Counted from the first letter of the stretch, positions 36,942 through 46,305 are shown. The stretch is DNA of 64,000 bases from Pseudomonadales bacterium (GCA_028280345.1 JANQLY010000003.1:1-64000), one strand, 5' to 3'. Notes: generated by a model not told the origin, from the letters alone. Translations and numbers: made by a program.

Positions 36942-38063
36942 ATGAGTATCGTGAAAAAATTTCGCTCATTGTTGTTAGCGCTGCTCATTGTGCTCGCCGT
37001 GACGGCGGTGTTAACGCTGACATCAACACGGTTTGCAGGTTTTGTTGTCAGTCTGGTGATTCCCGAGTTTCCCTATTACCCGCCGGCGCGTTTGCGTTTG
37101 ATGGAACTGGATGAGGGTAAGCTGTACTTTGTGACGTATTCACCCTATGACTTTGATGTCATTATTAACGATCTTTCGGTGGCGCCTCAAACAACCGGTA
37201 TTGGTTATCTTTCTCTGCCCGATAATGCATCACCGGATCAGCCGGTGCCGGCGATGATTCTGTTGCACGGCAGTGGTGGTATCAAGGAAGATCGCGAACA
37301 GGAATACGCACGCCTGCTCAATGAAAACGGTATTGCGGCATTTCTGATTAACTACTATATGCCGCGCGGCGTAACGGAAGACACAAATTATTTTCTCGGT
37401 GCAATTTCCAGTACCGAATTTGATATTGTCGCCGATGCCTACAGTTCGTTAAATCTGTTAAGTACACACCCGTCGATTGATCCGCAAAGAATCGGCGTGA
37501 TGGGTTTTTCCTATGGTGGCATGGCAGTCAAGGCGGCGATTGACGACCGTGTGCGCCAACAAATATCGCCGGACTCGCCCGGCTTTGCGGTATTTGTGGA
37601 TTTCTATGGGCCGTGTTTTCAGAATTTTGGCACGACACAGGTTAATGGTGCGCCGCTGTTAACCCTGCGCGGTGATGCGGATGCGTCAAATGATCTTGTT
37701 GCCTGTCGCAAGCGGGAAGATGAATACCGCGCGTTGGGTATGACTGTGCAGACCCATATTTATCCGGGGGCAGGGCATGCCTGGGAAGCGGATATGGAAG
37801 AAGATCAGGATTCACCCTATATCCGTGGTTGTGAGATTCAATATGATGAAATGGGTCGTGCATTTGTTAATGATACCTATCTTGTTGATGTGCCACTGGA
37901 AACCACGCGCGAGCAGCGCATTGCCAGTCGTTTGCGTACCGGGGCTGCATTACTCGATTGTGTGCATGAGGGCTACAGCGGTGGCCGTCACGATGCCACC
38001 AAACAAAAAAGTGATCGGCACCTGATAGACTTTTTAACTGTCCATTTGCAACCGCAATCGTAA
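36942..38063 (+). CDS. dienelactone-hydrolase-like alpha/beta hydrolase, membrane-anchored
   Basis: 373 residues. An N-terminal hydrophobic segment (LLLALLIVLAVTAVLTLTS) probably directs export or anchoring. The hydrolase core has ILLHGSGGIKEDREQEYA, the nucleophile elbow GVMGFSYGGMA (Ser), an acidic residue in LTLRGDADASND and the histidine in YPGAGHAWEAD. This resembles the dienelactone hydrolase family, in which the nucleophile is often Cys but here is Ser. The ATG at 36942 (AGGAG upstream) is preferred to the TTG two codons earlier. It sits 58 bp after the QueF-like gene and 27 bp before the TauD-like gene, so all three may be one transcript. Confidence 0.85.
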   Translation: MSIVKKFRSLLLALLIVLAVTAVLTLTSTRFAGFVVSLVIPEFPYYPPARLRLMELDEGKLYFVTYSPYDFDVIINDLSVAPQTTGIGYLSLPDNASPDQPVPAMILLHGSGGIKEDREQEYARLLNENGIAAFLINYYMPRGVTEDTNYFLGAISSTEFDIVADAYSSLNLLSTHPSIDPQRIGVMGFSYGGMAVKAAIDDRVRQQISPDSPGFAVFVDFYGPCFQNFGTTQVNGAPLLTLRGDADASNDLVACRKREDEYRALGMTVQTHIYPGAGHAWEADMEEDQDSPYIRGCEIQYDEMGRAFVNDTYLVDVPLETTREQRIASRLRTGAALLDCVHEGYSGGRHDATKQKSDRHLIDFLTVHLQPQS

Positions 38064-38090
38064 CGGCTCATCAGTCTGAGCATCAATGTC

Positions 38091-39101
38091 ATGAACGTCA
38101 CCGAAGTTTGCAGCGAAGATACACTGCCGTTGTGTTTGCAGATTACAGATTCGCCGTCTGTGGATGCATGGGGGCAGTGGCTCGAAGACAATGCGAGTGA
38201 ATTGAAACAAAAACTGGCACAACACGGTGCATTATTACTGCGCGGTTTGAATATCAGTGATGCGCAAACCATGGCGCTGTTTTGTGACAAATTGGGTAGT
38301 GAGCGCATGGATTATCCGCGCGGCACATCACCGCGCAGTGAAGTGGATGATCAGGTTTATACGTCTACGGAAGTGCCAGCAAATTTGCCGCTGCCGATTC
38401 ATACCGAGATGTCCTATACCTCCCTTTATCCACAGGCGCTGGTGTTTTGTTGTGAAATACCACCGCAGCAAGGAGGTGAAACGCCATTGGCGGATATGCG
38501 CAAGGTTCTGCAGCGCTTGCCGCAAGCGCTGGTAAAAAACTTTAGTGAAAAAGGCATTACCTACCACCAGTATTGCCCGCCCGGTCGCGGCAACACGCGC
38601 ACAAAAACCTGGTCAGATATGTTTTCTACAGAAGATAAACAGGTAGTGGCAGCAAAGTGTGCCGAGCAGGGTGTCAGTGTTGAGTGGCTGGACAGGGATA
38701 TAGCAAAACTGACCAATAATGCCCCGGCGATTCGCGAGCATCCAAAAACCGGCCAGCCTGTCTGGTTTAATCAGGCTCATGTGTTCTATCCGACTATGTC
38801 GGCTGAGTTTCTCTATATTGGCAGACCGTGGATGGCAAAAGCTGTGCGTCTGTATGAGTTTCTGCTGGAGCATTTTGCCGACCGGATGCCACCGTACCCC
38901 TATGGTTGTAGCTACGGTGATGGCAGTCCGATAGATCGTGAAACGATATTGGCAATTCGCGAGATTATCTGGGATGAAACCCGTACCTTTACCTGGCAGC
39001 GTGGTGATGTATTGATTGTGGATAATCTTGCCGCAGGGCACGGCCGCTTGCCGTATCGAGGGCCGCGCAAAATTCTCGCGGCACTGCTTAAAACGCTCTA
39101 G
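38091..39101 (+). CDS. TauD/TfdA-type Fe(II)/2-oxoglutarate dioxygenase
   Basis: 336 residues. The iron ligands are visible as H104-T-E106 (PIHTEMSYT; the HxE variant found in the clavaminate/SyrP-like branch rather than HxD) and a distal H317 in AAGHGRLPYRG, followed by the arginine that binds 2-oxoglutarate (RGPRKI). The family hydroxylates or desaturates small molecules. Substrate unknown. Confidence 0.9.
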   Translation: MNVTEVCSEDTLPLCLQITDSPSVDAWGQWLEDNASELKQKLAQHGALLLRGLNISDAQTMALFCDKLGSERMDYPRGTSPRSEVDDQVYTSTEVPANLPLPIHTEMSYTSLYPQALVFCCEIPPQQGGETPLADMRKVLQRLPQALVKNFSEKGITYHQYCPPGRGNTRTKTWSDMFSTEDKQVVAAKCAEQGVSVEWLDRDIAKLTNNAPAIREHPKTGQPVWFNQAHVFYPTMSAEFLYIGRPWMAKAVRLYEFLLEHFADRMPPYPYGCSYGDGSPIDRETILAIREIIWDETRTFTWQRGDVLIVDNLAAGHGRLPYRGPRKILAALLKTL

Positions 39102-39126
39102 TTACAATAGATGGTTGGCCAGATGG

Positions 39127-40563
39127 TTAGTCGCGGGAAAAAATCACTTCTGCATCACAAACCGTCAGTCGCACATCCGCGCTATCCAGGCGCTCACGAA
39201 TTTCTGCCCAGGGTTTTGACAACAGGCACAGGTCGGCGGCTTTACCCGCTGTAACCGTTCGGCATGCACCGCCTGGCGCTTCGGCACAAGTTAAAAACAG
39301 TTTTAATGCCTGCTCCGGTGAGAGGATTTCATCGGGCCCAAACTGATAGCCGAGCTTGTTTTTTCTTTCGGTAGCGGCCTTGATTGCCTGCCAGGGGTTT
39401 GCCGGGCCATAAGGTGCATCGGTGCTGCCCGCGAGGGGTATATCGTGTTCAATAAAACTGCGGCAGCGGTAAAGGCTGTCGTGTAGCTCTTCCTCGACAT
39501 CACTTTGATATTCTGCGCCGCGTTCATCGAGAAAGCCGGGTTGGGTGACCACGGTAATACCGCACTGTTGCATCAGTTCAAACATATCGTCTGTAGTTAC
39601 CGATGCGTGTTCTATACGGTCACCCGCAATAGGTCCGGCCTGTTTGAGGGAAGTCAGGGCAAATACCAGTTCGGTCTTGGTGACGCAGTGAATCGCCACG
39701 GGGCGATTGCGTAAGTGGGCTTGTTCGATACGGCCAATCAGTTGCTGAAAGTCCGGTAGTGCTATTTCATCAAGCAAAATTTTTAAGGGGCCGCGTTTGA
39801 TTTTCGGATGCTGGATAATCGATAAATTTTCATTGCCCATCATATACACCCGTTGGCGCAAATGATTTTGATCAACGGCCTGTTGAAAGATATTCAGCGT
39901 GCGATCATCGTTATCCGGTGAGGTGTCAGTGATGCCGGTAACGCCATAGCTGGCAAGTTCTGCCGAAGTGTCCGACAGGTCAGCCTGGTCTATCGTACCA
40001 ATATTGCGTTTGATCCAGCGATCAAGGCGAAACAGGCGTCCGGTAATTTCACCAATACGGTTTTGCTCCACACCTTCAAGTGCCTGAATGCGCTCGAGGT
40101 CGAGTAACTGTGCGGCGAGGGAATTGACAATCCATACCTTGCCGCTGCGATGTTGAATGCGCACAGGACGGTGGCTGACAATATTGTCGAGGCGCCAGCG
40201 ATCGATATCGCCGGCTACCGATTCGTGATAGCCGTAACCGCGAATCCAGCCGCTGCCTGGTGCATTTTCTAGCAGATCGCGAAAGCGGCTTTCATGACAG
40301 ATCTCCGGTGGGCCGCATTTAAGTGACTGGCTCGTAGCGGCGAGCGACAACAGATGCATGTGGTGATCGTGCAAGCCAGGTATCAGTGCGCCACCGTTGG
40401 CATCAACGACCGTTAATTCCTGGTGGAGTGTTCCGCTGATTTCTTTCTCAAGCTGTTTGCCAACTTTTTTAATCAGGCCGTTATGGCATAACACATCAAC
40501 AGGTGTATTTGCCCCTGTATCAGCAAGGTAGCCATTAAGCTCGGCATTTTTTATCAGCAACAT
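39127..40563 (-). CDS. YtcJ-like metal-dependent amidohydrolase
   Basis: 478 residues. The N-terminal metal HxH is in ALIPGLHDHHMHLLSLA; further metal-site histidines fit VAIHCVTKTEL and GDRIEHASV, and a late aspartate lies in AGSTDAPYGP. The C-terminal part (PGGACRTVTAGKAADLCLL) returns to the small beta domain. This is the Amidohydrolase_3 group. It lies 5 bp downstream of the CoA transferase and is clearly in the same operon, so it likely acts on the same pathway. Confidence 0.9.
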   Translation of the reverse strand: MLLIKNAELNGYLADTGANTPVDVLCHNGLIKKVGKQLEKEISGTLHQELTVVDANGGALIPGLHDHHMHLLSLAATSQSLKCGPPEICHESRFRDLLENAPGSGWIRGYGYHESVAGDIDRWRLDNIVSHRPVRIQHRSGKVWIVNSLAAQLLDLERIQALEGVEQNRIGEITGRLFRLDRWIKRNIGTIDQADLSDTSAELASYGVTGITDTSPDNDDRTLNIFQQAVDQNHLRQRVYMMGNENLSIIQHPKIKRGPLKILLDEIALPDFQQLIGRIEQAHLRNRPVAIHCVTKTELVFALTSLKQAGPIAGDRIEHASVTTDDMFELMQQCGITVVTQPGFLDERGAEYQSDVEEELHDSLYRCRSFIEHDIPLAGSTDAPYGPANPWQAIKAATERKNKLGYQFGPDEILSPEQALKLFLTCAEAPGGACRTVTAGKAADLCLLSKPWAEIRERLDSADVRLTVCDAEVIFSRD

Positions 40564-40568
40564 GTATT

Positions 40569-41981
40569 TTACTGTCCTGCTTTTAACCGCGATGTTGTTT
40601 GCGCTGATGGCGCTTTTTTATTTTTTGTTCTTTCTTGTGGTAATTGAATATGCCATTGATTACTGCCGCAAGTCAATTGCCATTGCTGATGCCGATCTTG
40701 TGTTATCTCAGTCGTGTTTTTAAAGTCGATAGTTTCAGAGGTTTGATCAGGAAACTGCAAACACCAGCGGCAAACATTATGCAGGTTGATGTCCACAAGC
40801 CGGCTTTTTCCCTGAGGCCACAGGGCGCGTGCGGCAAGTGCCGCGTGAATACCGGTGAGTGGGTCAGCAATCGCATCGCCAATAAACGCAGGTTTGTTAT
40901 CAATGATATTGAAGATGCCGGCAGCAATCGCCGCGTCGTCACCAAATGCCACACGTTGCGCGTTTTTTGCATCGCGCCCATAGCCGGTAATGCTGATCCA
41001 GAGTTTACCAGCTTGCTGCTCTATGATCTGTGTGGCATCAATGCCGAGTTGTTGTAGTGCGCGGGGGCGGGAGCCCTCAATAACAATATCGGCCTGATCG
41101 ATTAATGCTGTTAATTGTTCAATGCCTTCGCCAGTTTTTAAATCGAATTCCTGTTGCTGTTTATTGCGGTTTAAAAGAGCAAAAAAATTGCGACCGCCTT
41201 CAGTCGAGTGAAAGCGCGCTGCGTCCGGTCGTTGTGTGCTTTCAAGCTTGATAACTTCAGCGCCACCAAGCTGTAACAGATGAGAGCATAGAGGCCCGGC
41301 CCATAGTGATGATAGATCCAGTACTTTTGGCTGGCGTGTGAAAATGGTGTTTGTGGTGGCTCCTTCAGCGACTATTGAGAACCAGCTTGCAACCTTGTTG
41401 TCATCAGTTCTGGCAATTGCTATTGGCAGTCCGAGCAAACTGCCTTGTTGTAACAGTTCAGTGGCATCGCAAGAACGCAGAGCATTTTGTAATTCACCAA
41501 TCGTTGTAATCGGTTTTTCTTCATGCAGTAATGCCGGTAATAATTGCCAGTCATCATCCCGCGCGAGATTAAGTGCGATCCAGTCATCGCGGGTTTTAAA
41601 TAAATAACAACTGCCGTTGGCGGATTGTTGTGTCTGTGTGCTCAGCCTGAGCAAGGCTGCGCGTTCAGCTAATAATCTGGCACCATCTACGGATTCCGTC
41701 AGCGGCTGTAAGGTGTGTAGCAGCTCAATCGCGCAATGGGCGCTGGCAGGAATTTGACAGGGCGCATAATGCGGCTGTTTTTTGTTGCCAGCCAAAAACA
41801 TCAGGCCCGATTCTGCGAGGCTCTTTAATGGATGCTGTGGCGGCGGTAAATATTGTGAAACGCTCTGTGCGGGGAGAGATAATGATTGCAACAACCGGGC
41901 GCTATAAGGGCAGGGTGTGTCACTGTCATTAGCTTCATGTTTATCCATTACATCCTTGTTGTTACTATTCGTTGCGAGCAT
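40569..41981 (-). CDS. CaiB/BaiF-family CoA transferase with permuted domain order
   Basis: 470 residues. The family's usual N-terminal motif (LDLSSLWAGPLCSHLLQLGG, with AEVIKLES after it) occurs only at residues 221-247. It continues through DIVIEGSRPRAL and ITGYGRDA to IADPLTGIHAA, where D373 matches the catalytic Asp, then VDINL. Residues 57-200 resemble the segments that normally follow: SGLMFLAGNKKQP, ERAALLRLS, then CYLFKTRDDWIALNLARDDDW and LLGLPIAIA (the small domain). The order is thus second half first. A CoA transfer between acids is expected. It diverges from an equally unusual crotonase. Confidence 0.85.
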   Translation of the reverse strand: MLATNSNNKDVMDKHEANDSDTPCPYSARLLQSLSLPAQSVSQYLPPPQHPLKSLAESGLMFLAGNKKQPHYAPCQIPASAHCAIELLHTLQPLTESVDGARLLAERAALLRLSTQTQQSANGSCYLFKTRDDWIALNLARDDDWQLLPALLHEEKPITTIGELQNALRSCDATELLQQGSLLGLPIAIARTDDNKVASWFSIVAEGATTNTIFTRQPKVLDLSSLWAGPLCSHLLQLGGAEVIKLESTQRPDAARFHSTEGGRNFFALLNRNKQQQEFDLKTGEGIEQLTALIDQADIVIEGSRPRALQQLGIDATQIIEQQAGKLWISITGYGRDAKNAQRVAFGDDAAIAAGIFNIIDNKPAFIGDAIADPLTGIHAALAARALWPQGKSRLVDINLHNVCRWCLQFPDQTSETIDFKNTTEITQDRHQQWQLTCGSNQWHIQLPQERTKNKKAPSAQTTSRLKAGQ

Positions 41982-42117
41982 TTCAACGTATGATGAAAAA
42001 AGAATGATTGATTGTAGCTATATTGCCACGGCTTGCAACCAGGTTGACCTGTTGGAAATAGTCTATTGCTGGTGGCAGGTAAATCACTGATATAACTGAC
42101 CCAAATCTGAAAGAATA

Positions 42118-43131
42118 ATGGATAGAGACCAGCTAATAGCCAGTTTATTGCTGCCGGAAAGCCGCGAAGTGTTTTCGCCGCTTACCGGACAGGCCTGGTG
42201 CTTGCTGGATTTCAGTGAAAATCCGATTTCGGCAGGGCAGCACGGTATTTTGCTTGCACAGTTGCCACTGTTGCCGTGCCCGACGATTGCGATTACTTCA
42301 AGGCGCATGGAAAATCAGGCAGCGGATTTACTCGCACAATTTGATGTCATTGTGCGTACCCGCGCCGAGGCCGATAGTGTTATTAATGGTATAAAAAAAC
42401 AGCCGTTGGCGGCGAGTACATTGGTGCAACTGCTGCGCCATCACGAAAACAGTTCTCTGCATGATGCACTGTTGGCGGAGTCGCTGGCCTATGCGACCTT
42501 ACAGTCTGGACAGGCTTTTGCGCAATGGCTGAAAAATTGGCGACAGACACAACAGGATGTCGCCTCAGCGCCGCAAACAGAGCCGGCCGTAGTAATGCAG
42601 CGGCAGGGCAGTATGGGGAATACACTTGCCATTACGCTGAATCGCCCTGCGCAGCGCAATGCGTATTCAACGGCCATGCGCGATGGGCTTTATGAAGCGC
42701 TGAGTCTGCTTGATCTGGATCGTACGCTTGAGCACTGTGTGATTGATGGTGCCGGGGAATGCTTTTCGATTGGTGGTGATTTGCACGAGTTTGGTCATGC
42801 TGATGATGTGGTTTCGGCTCATCTGCTACGTTCAACGCGCAATGTGGCACACCTGTTATTAAAACACGCGGAAAAAATCTGCTTCAAGGTACACCGGGCC
42901 TGTATCGGTTCGGGAATTGAGTTACCGGCTTTTGCTCATCATATTGTTGCACAGCGCAGCACCTTTTTTCAGTTGCCGGAGTTGTCGATGGGCCTGATAC
43001 CCGGTGCCGGAGGGACGGTGAGTATTATGCAGCGCATCGGCCGACAGCGGCTTAACTGGTGGGTGCTCAGTGGTAAAAAAATTAATACGGATATTGCGTT
43101 ACAGTGGGGCTTAATAGACGAAATTGTTTAA
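42118..43131 (+). CDS. enoyl-CoA hydratase/isomerase-family protein with N-terminal extension
   Basis: 337 residues. The crotonase core begins at about residue 168: ITLNRPAQRNAYSTAM, oxyanion loop CFSIGGDLHEF (215-225), ACIGSGIELPAFAHH (261-275), and LPELSMGLIPGAGGT (286-300). It ends at WGLIDEIV, exactly where a normal crotonase starts its C-terminal helical segment. Residues 94-140 (KQPLAASTLVQLL ... LHDALLAESLAYATLQS ... AFAQWLKN) resemble that missing segment, now placed before the core. Its start is 136 bp from the divergent CoA transferase. A hydratase or isomerase acting on an acyl-CoA is expected. Confidence 0.87.
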   Translation: MDRDQLIASLLLPESREVFSPLTGQAWCLLDFSENPISAGQHGILLAQLPLLPCPTIAITSRRMENQAADLLAQFDVIVRTRAEADSVINGIKKQPLAASTLVQLLRHHENSSLHDALLAESLAYATLQSGQAFAQWLKNWRQTQQDVASAPQTEPAVVMQRQGSMGNTLAITLNRPAQRNAYSTAMRDGLYEALSLLDLDRTLEHCVIDGAGECFSIGGDLHEFGHADDVVSAHLLRSTRNVAHLLLKHAEKICFKVHRACIGSGIELPAFAHHIVAQRSTFFQLPELSMGLIPGAGGTVSIMQRIGRQRLNWWVLSGKKINTDIALQWGLIDEIV

Positions 43132-43168
43132 TGCTTTATTATTATTTTCTTAATTAAAGAAAAATAAA

Positions 43169-43196
43169 AACGCCGACTTAAAGTCGGCGTTTTTAT
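43169..43196. terminator. bidirectional terminator between crotonase and zapG
   Basis: CGCCGACTT (43171-43179) and AAGTCGGCG (43181-43189) form a stem of at least 7 bp, flanked by A-run and T-run on the two sides, so it can serve both convergent genes. Confidence 0.9.
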
Positions 43197-43219
43197 AGAT
43201 GATGGTTTGGAGGCCTGGC

Positions 43220-43702
43220 TTATGCGTCATTAACTGCCTTCGGCGTTTCCTCTTCTTCAACCACTTCAACATTTGTCTCATCGTCTTTTAAACCGTATTC
43301 CTCAGACAGGGTGCCTGGCCCATTTTCATCTTTCGGTGCGTAATCTTTCGGTGCTTCCACCTGACCGGCAGCAACCTGGGCAAGGCGGGAATTGGCATCG
43401 GCAATAATCACTGGTTGGCTAATGTCCATATTGCTCAGTTTCATCGCGCTGACTGCGAGATACTCGTGGATATCCTTGTAGCTTTCCGTCAGGTTGTTAA
43501 CCAACGATGCAGTATGGGTGAAATGTTCAGTTACCTGATGCTGGTACTCGGAAAGACCTTCTTCGGCTTTTTCGAGACGGGCTTCGAGTGCCTTGTTCTC
43601 TTTGCGTTGCGGGTTCAGGTAGCGTGTTACAGCAACACCGACCACAACGCCGGTCAATCCGCTGGCGAGTGCGGCAAGCAACAGATGTGAAAAGGTATAC
43701 AC
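43220..43702 (-). CDS. zapG: ZapG/YhcB-family envelope protein (DUF1043)
   Basis: 160 residues. An N-terminal membrane helix (LLLAALASGLTGVVVGVAV) is followed by TRYLNPQRKENKALEARLEKAEEGL, a coiled-coil region, and HFTHTASLVNNLTESYKDIHEYLA, the family signature. The C-terminus is acidic and disordered. ZapG/YhcB links cell division and envelope synthesis in gammaproteobacteria. It is divergent from the alpha/beta hydrolase at 43780. Confidence 0.92.
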   Translation of the reverse strand: MYTFSHLLLAALASGLTGVVVGVAVTRYLNPQRKENKALEARLEKAEEGLSEYQHQVTEHFTHTASLVNNLTESYKDIHEYLAVSAMKLSNMDISQPVIIADANSRLAQVAAGQVEAPKDYAPKDENGPGTLSEEYGLKDDETNVEVVEEEETPKAVNDA

Positions 43703-43779
43703 AATAAAATCCTGCCTTGTTAGTGATGAATTTTCGCTTATTATAGCCCCCCGTTTAAAGAATTGTTGGGTTTTTTGTT

Positions 43780-44457
43780 TTGAATAGTGCTTTTTTTGAT
43801 AAGGAAACTACGCTGTCGATTGCTGGTGCAGCGGGTAATATCGAAGTGAAAATCAATGGCATTACCGCAACGACAGGTACAGCAGAGGATGTGCGGGCAG
43901 TTGCGGTGATCTGTCATCCTCACCCGTTATACGGGGGCACGTTTGATAACAAAGTGGTATCAACACTGGCGCGTGTGTTTCGCGATAGCGGTATTGTTGC
44001 TGTGCGTTTTAATTTTCGCGGCGTGGGTAGTAGCGATGGTGTGCACGATGAAGGCGGTGGTGAGCGTGCTGATCTTGCCAGTGTAATTACCTGGGTGCAA
44101 CAACAGTGTGAAAAAGTGGAATTATATCTGGCGGGTTTTTCGTTTGGTGGTGCAGTGGTTGCTGCTTATGTAGCTTCACTCAAGCCGGGCAATCCGGTGT
44201 ATGAGCAAGTGCGTCAGGTGATGCTGGTTTCACCGGCGATTGGTCGTTATGGGTTTGAGGCCGACAGGGTGATGCCCTTGCCAACACTGTTAATTCAGGG
44301 TGAGGCCGATGAACTGTTATCCGTCGAAGATGCCTGTAACTGGGCGAAACAATCAGCGCAGCCGGTAGAGGTCTGCCTGTTGCCGCAAACCAGCCATTTC
44401 TACCATGGCAAGCTTGTGGAATTGAAACAGGCCGTGCTCGACCGGTTAGTAAGCTGA
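43780..44457 (+). CDS. alpha/beta hydrolase (CHPHPLYGG family)
   Basis: 225 residues, TTG start with a weak ribosome site. The conserved VICHPHPLYGGTFDNKVVSTLAR and RFNFRGVGSSDGVHDEG segments define this small hydrolase family. The nucleophile is the Ser of AGFSFGGAVVAAY, an Asp lies in IQGEADELLS, and a His in TSHFYHGK. It is commonly found near zapE in gammaproteobacteria. The physiological role is unknown. Confidence 0.9.
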   Translation: MNSAFFDKETTLSIAGAAGNIEVKINGITATTGTAEDVRAVAVICHPHPLYGGTFDNKVVSTLARVFRDSGIVAVRFNFRGVGSSDGVHDEGGGERADLASVITWVQQQCEKVELYLAGFSFGGAVVAAYVASLKPGNPVYEQVRQVMLVSPAIGRYGFEADRVMPLPTLLIQGEADELLSVEDACNWAKQSAQPVEVCLLPQTSHFYHGKLVELKQAVLDRLVS

Positions 44458-44557
44458 TTAATAGCCACTAGCCAGGGGTTATCGCCGCTTGCGCCGCTGC
44501 TATTCTGTTATTAAAGTGCTGCCTGTTTGATCGATCTGAAACCTGATAACCACCGCT

Positions 44558-45670
44558 ATGACATCGCCCCTGGAACATTATCGGCAGGACTTACAACGTG
44601 AGGACTTTAGTCCTGATGCAGCTCAACAGGCGGCTGTCGAGAAGTTGCAGGATCTGTATGAACGTCTGCTGGAGCGTCACAGCCAACCACCCAAACCTTC
44701 GCTACTGCAAAAGATCGGGCTGGTGGGGCGGCATGCACGACAGGAACCCGTGACAGGCCTGTATTTCTGGGGTGGGGTAGGTCGCGGCAAAACCTACCTG
44801 ATGGACATGTTCTACGATAGCCTGCCGTTTGAGCAGAAAATGCGTACCCACTTCCACCGTTTTATGCGCCGTGTTCACCGCGAACTGAAAACCCTTGATG
44901 GCGAAAAAGACCCACTGAAAACCGTAGCTAGCCGCATTGCACGGGAGACCCGTGTGCTGTGTTTTGACGAGTTTTTTGTCTCGGATATCACCGACGCGAT
45001 GATTCTCGCTACCTTGCTTGAGGAGCTGTTTGCCCGCGGGGTATCCCTCGTGGCCACCTCGAATATCGTGCCCGACGGCCTCTACGAGAACGGCTTGCAA
45101 CGCAGTCGCTTTTTGCCAGCGATTGACTTGATTAAAAAATATACAGAAGTGGTTAATGTGGATGGTGGTATCGATTACCGGCTGCGGGCACTGGAGCAGG
45201 CGGAGCTCTATCACTATCCGCTCGATGCCGAGGCTGACCTAAGTCTGCAGCGCAGTTTTGACCGGCTCGCACCGGAGCCGGGGCGGGCAAATGTTGATAT
45301 CGAGATAGAAGGGCGCATGATACCGTCCCGCTATCTCGCCGACGATGTGGTGTGGTTTGATTTTACGGCGCTGTGTGATGGCCCGCGCAGCCAGAATGAC
45401 TATATCGAGCTCGCCTGCGAGTTCCACGCGGTGCTGCTCTCCAATGTGCCGCTGCTCGACGGCAACAAGGAGGATCAGGCGCGCCGTTTTATCAATCTTG
45501 TGGACGAGTTCTATGATCGCAATGTCAAACTGGTGATTTCCGCCGCAGTGGCGCTGGAGCAGATCTATCAGGGCCAGCGCCTCGCCTTTGAGTTTCAGCG
45601 CACCGTGAGTCGTCTGCTTGAGATGCAGAGCCATGAGTATCTGGCTCGGGAGCACCGCGCCCAGGTCTGA
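44558..45670 (+). CDS. zapE: ZapE, division-associated AFG1-like ATPase
   Basis: 370 residues. Walker A in FWGGVGRGKTYLMDMFYDSLP, an MRTHFHRFMRRVHREL segment typical of the family, Walker B in VLCFDEFFVSDITDAMIL, and LVATSNIVPDGLYENGLQR with the sensor region. The ATPase acts at the constricting Z-ring. The next genes are rplM and rpsI, a neighbour relation seen in other gammaproteobacteria. Confidence 0.95.
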   Translation: MTSPLEHYRQDLQREDFSPDAAQQAAVEKLQDLYERLLERHSQPPKPSLLQKIGLVGRHARQEPVTGLYFWGGVGRGKTYLMDMFYDSLPFEQKMRTHFHRFMRRVHRELKTLDGEKDPLKTVASRIARETRVLCFDEFFVSDITDAMILATLLEELFARGVSLVATSNIVPDGLYENGLQRSRFLPAIDLIKKYTEVVNVDGGIDYRLRALEQAELYHYPLDAEADLSLQRSFDRLAPEPGRANVDIEIEGRMIPSRYLADDVVWFDFTALCDGPRSQNDYIELACEFHAVLLSNVPLLDGNKEDQARRFINLVDEFYDRNVKLVISAAVALEQIYQGQRLAFEFQRTVSRLLEMQSHEYLAREHRAQV

Positions 45671-45809
45671 TAGAGGATGAAAATATCAGGGAAAAGGTAA
45701 ATCTCCGGAATTAATGGGAATGATTCGCGATAATTACCGGGTTTGCGCCTAACTGCGTGATTTTTGAGCGCTTTTTTCCAGTTTCGCTCTCCAATTTGGC
45801 CTTTCTCGC

Positions 45810-45838
45810 TTGAAAAAAATAGCGGGGGTCAGTAGAAT
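45810..45838 (+). promoter_or_regulatory. sigma-70-type promoter of rplM-rpsI
   Basis: TTGAAA (45810-45815), a 17-bp spacer and TAGAAT (45833-45838) lie 39 bp before the rplM start; both hexamers are one base from consensus. Confidence 0.75.
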
Positions 45839-45876
45839 TCGCGCTCCCGATTTACTAGCCCAGAACTGGACAGCAA

Positions 45877-46305
45877 ATGAAGACTTTTAGCGCCAAACCG
45901 GAAACCGTCAAGCGCGACTGGTTTGTAGTTGATGCAACGAATTTGACGCTTGGCCGCCTCTCGGTCGAGATCGCCCGTCGGCTGCGTGGCAAGCACAAGC
46001 CCGAGTACACCCCCCATGTGGATACTGGCGACTATATTGTGGTTGTAAATGCGGAAAAAGTCCGTGTTACTGGCAACAAGGCCAAAGACAAGATCTACTA
46101 TAGCCACAGTGAATATCCTGGCGGCCTCAAGGAAATCTCCTTTGAGAAACTGATCGAGAAAGCTCCGGAGCGCGCTATCCAGCATGCGGTAAAAGGCATG
46201 TTGCCCCGTGGCCCCCTCGGTCGCGCGATGTTCAAGAAATTGAAAGTGTATGCCGGTGCGGAACATCCCCACGCGGCCCAGCAACCACAAACCCTGTCGT
46301 TGTAA
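45877..46305 (+). CDS. rplM: 50S ribosomal protein L13
   Basis: 142 residues, full length for L13. [21 protein letters not shown] at the N-terminus, [27 protein letters not shown], and the signature [18 protein letters not shown] near the end. It forms a two-gene operon with rpsI. Confidence 0.98.
   Translation: MKTFSAKPETVKRDWFVVDATNLTLGRLSVEIARRLRGKHKPEYTPHVDTGDYIVVVNAEKVRVTGNKAKDKIYYSHSEYPGGLKEISFEKLIEKAPERAIQHAVKGMLPRGPLGRAMFKKLKVYAGAEHPHAAQQPQTLSL

Noticed and set aside
45675..45697. GAAAATATCAGG-type match to a segment near 54990
   Set aside because: Short, AT-rich and not part of any larger repeat family seen in the window.
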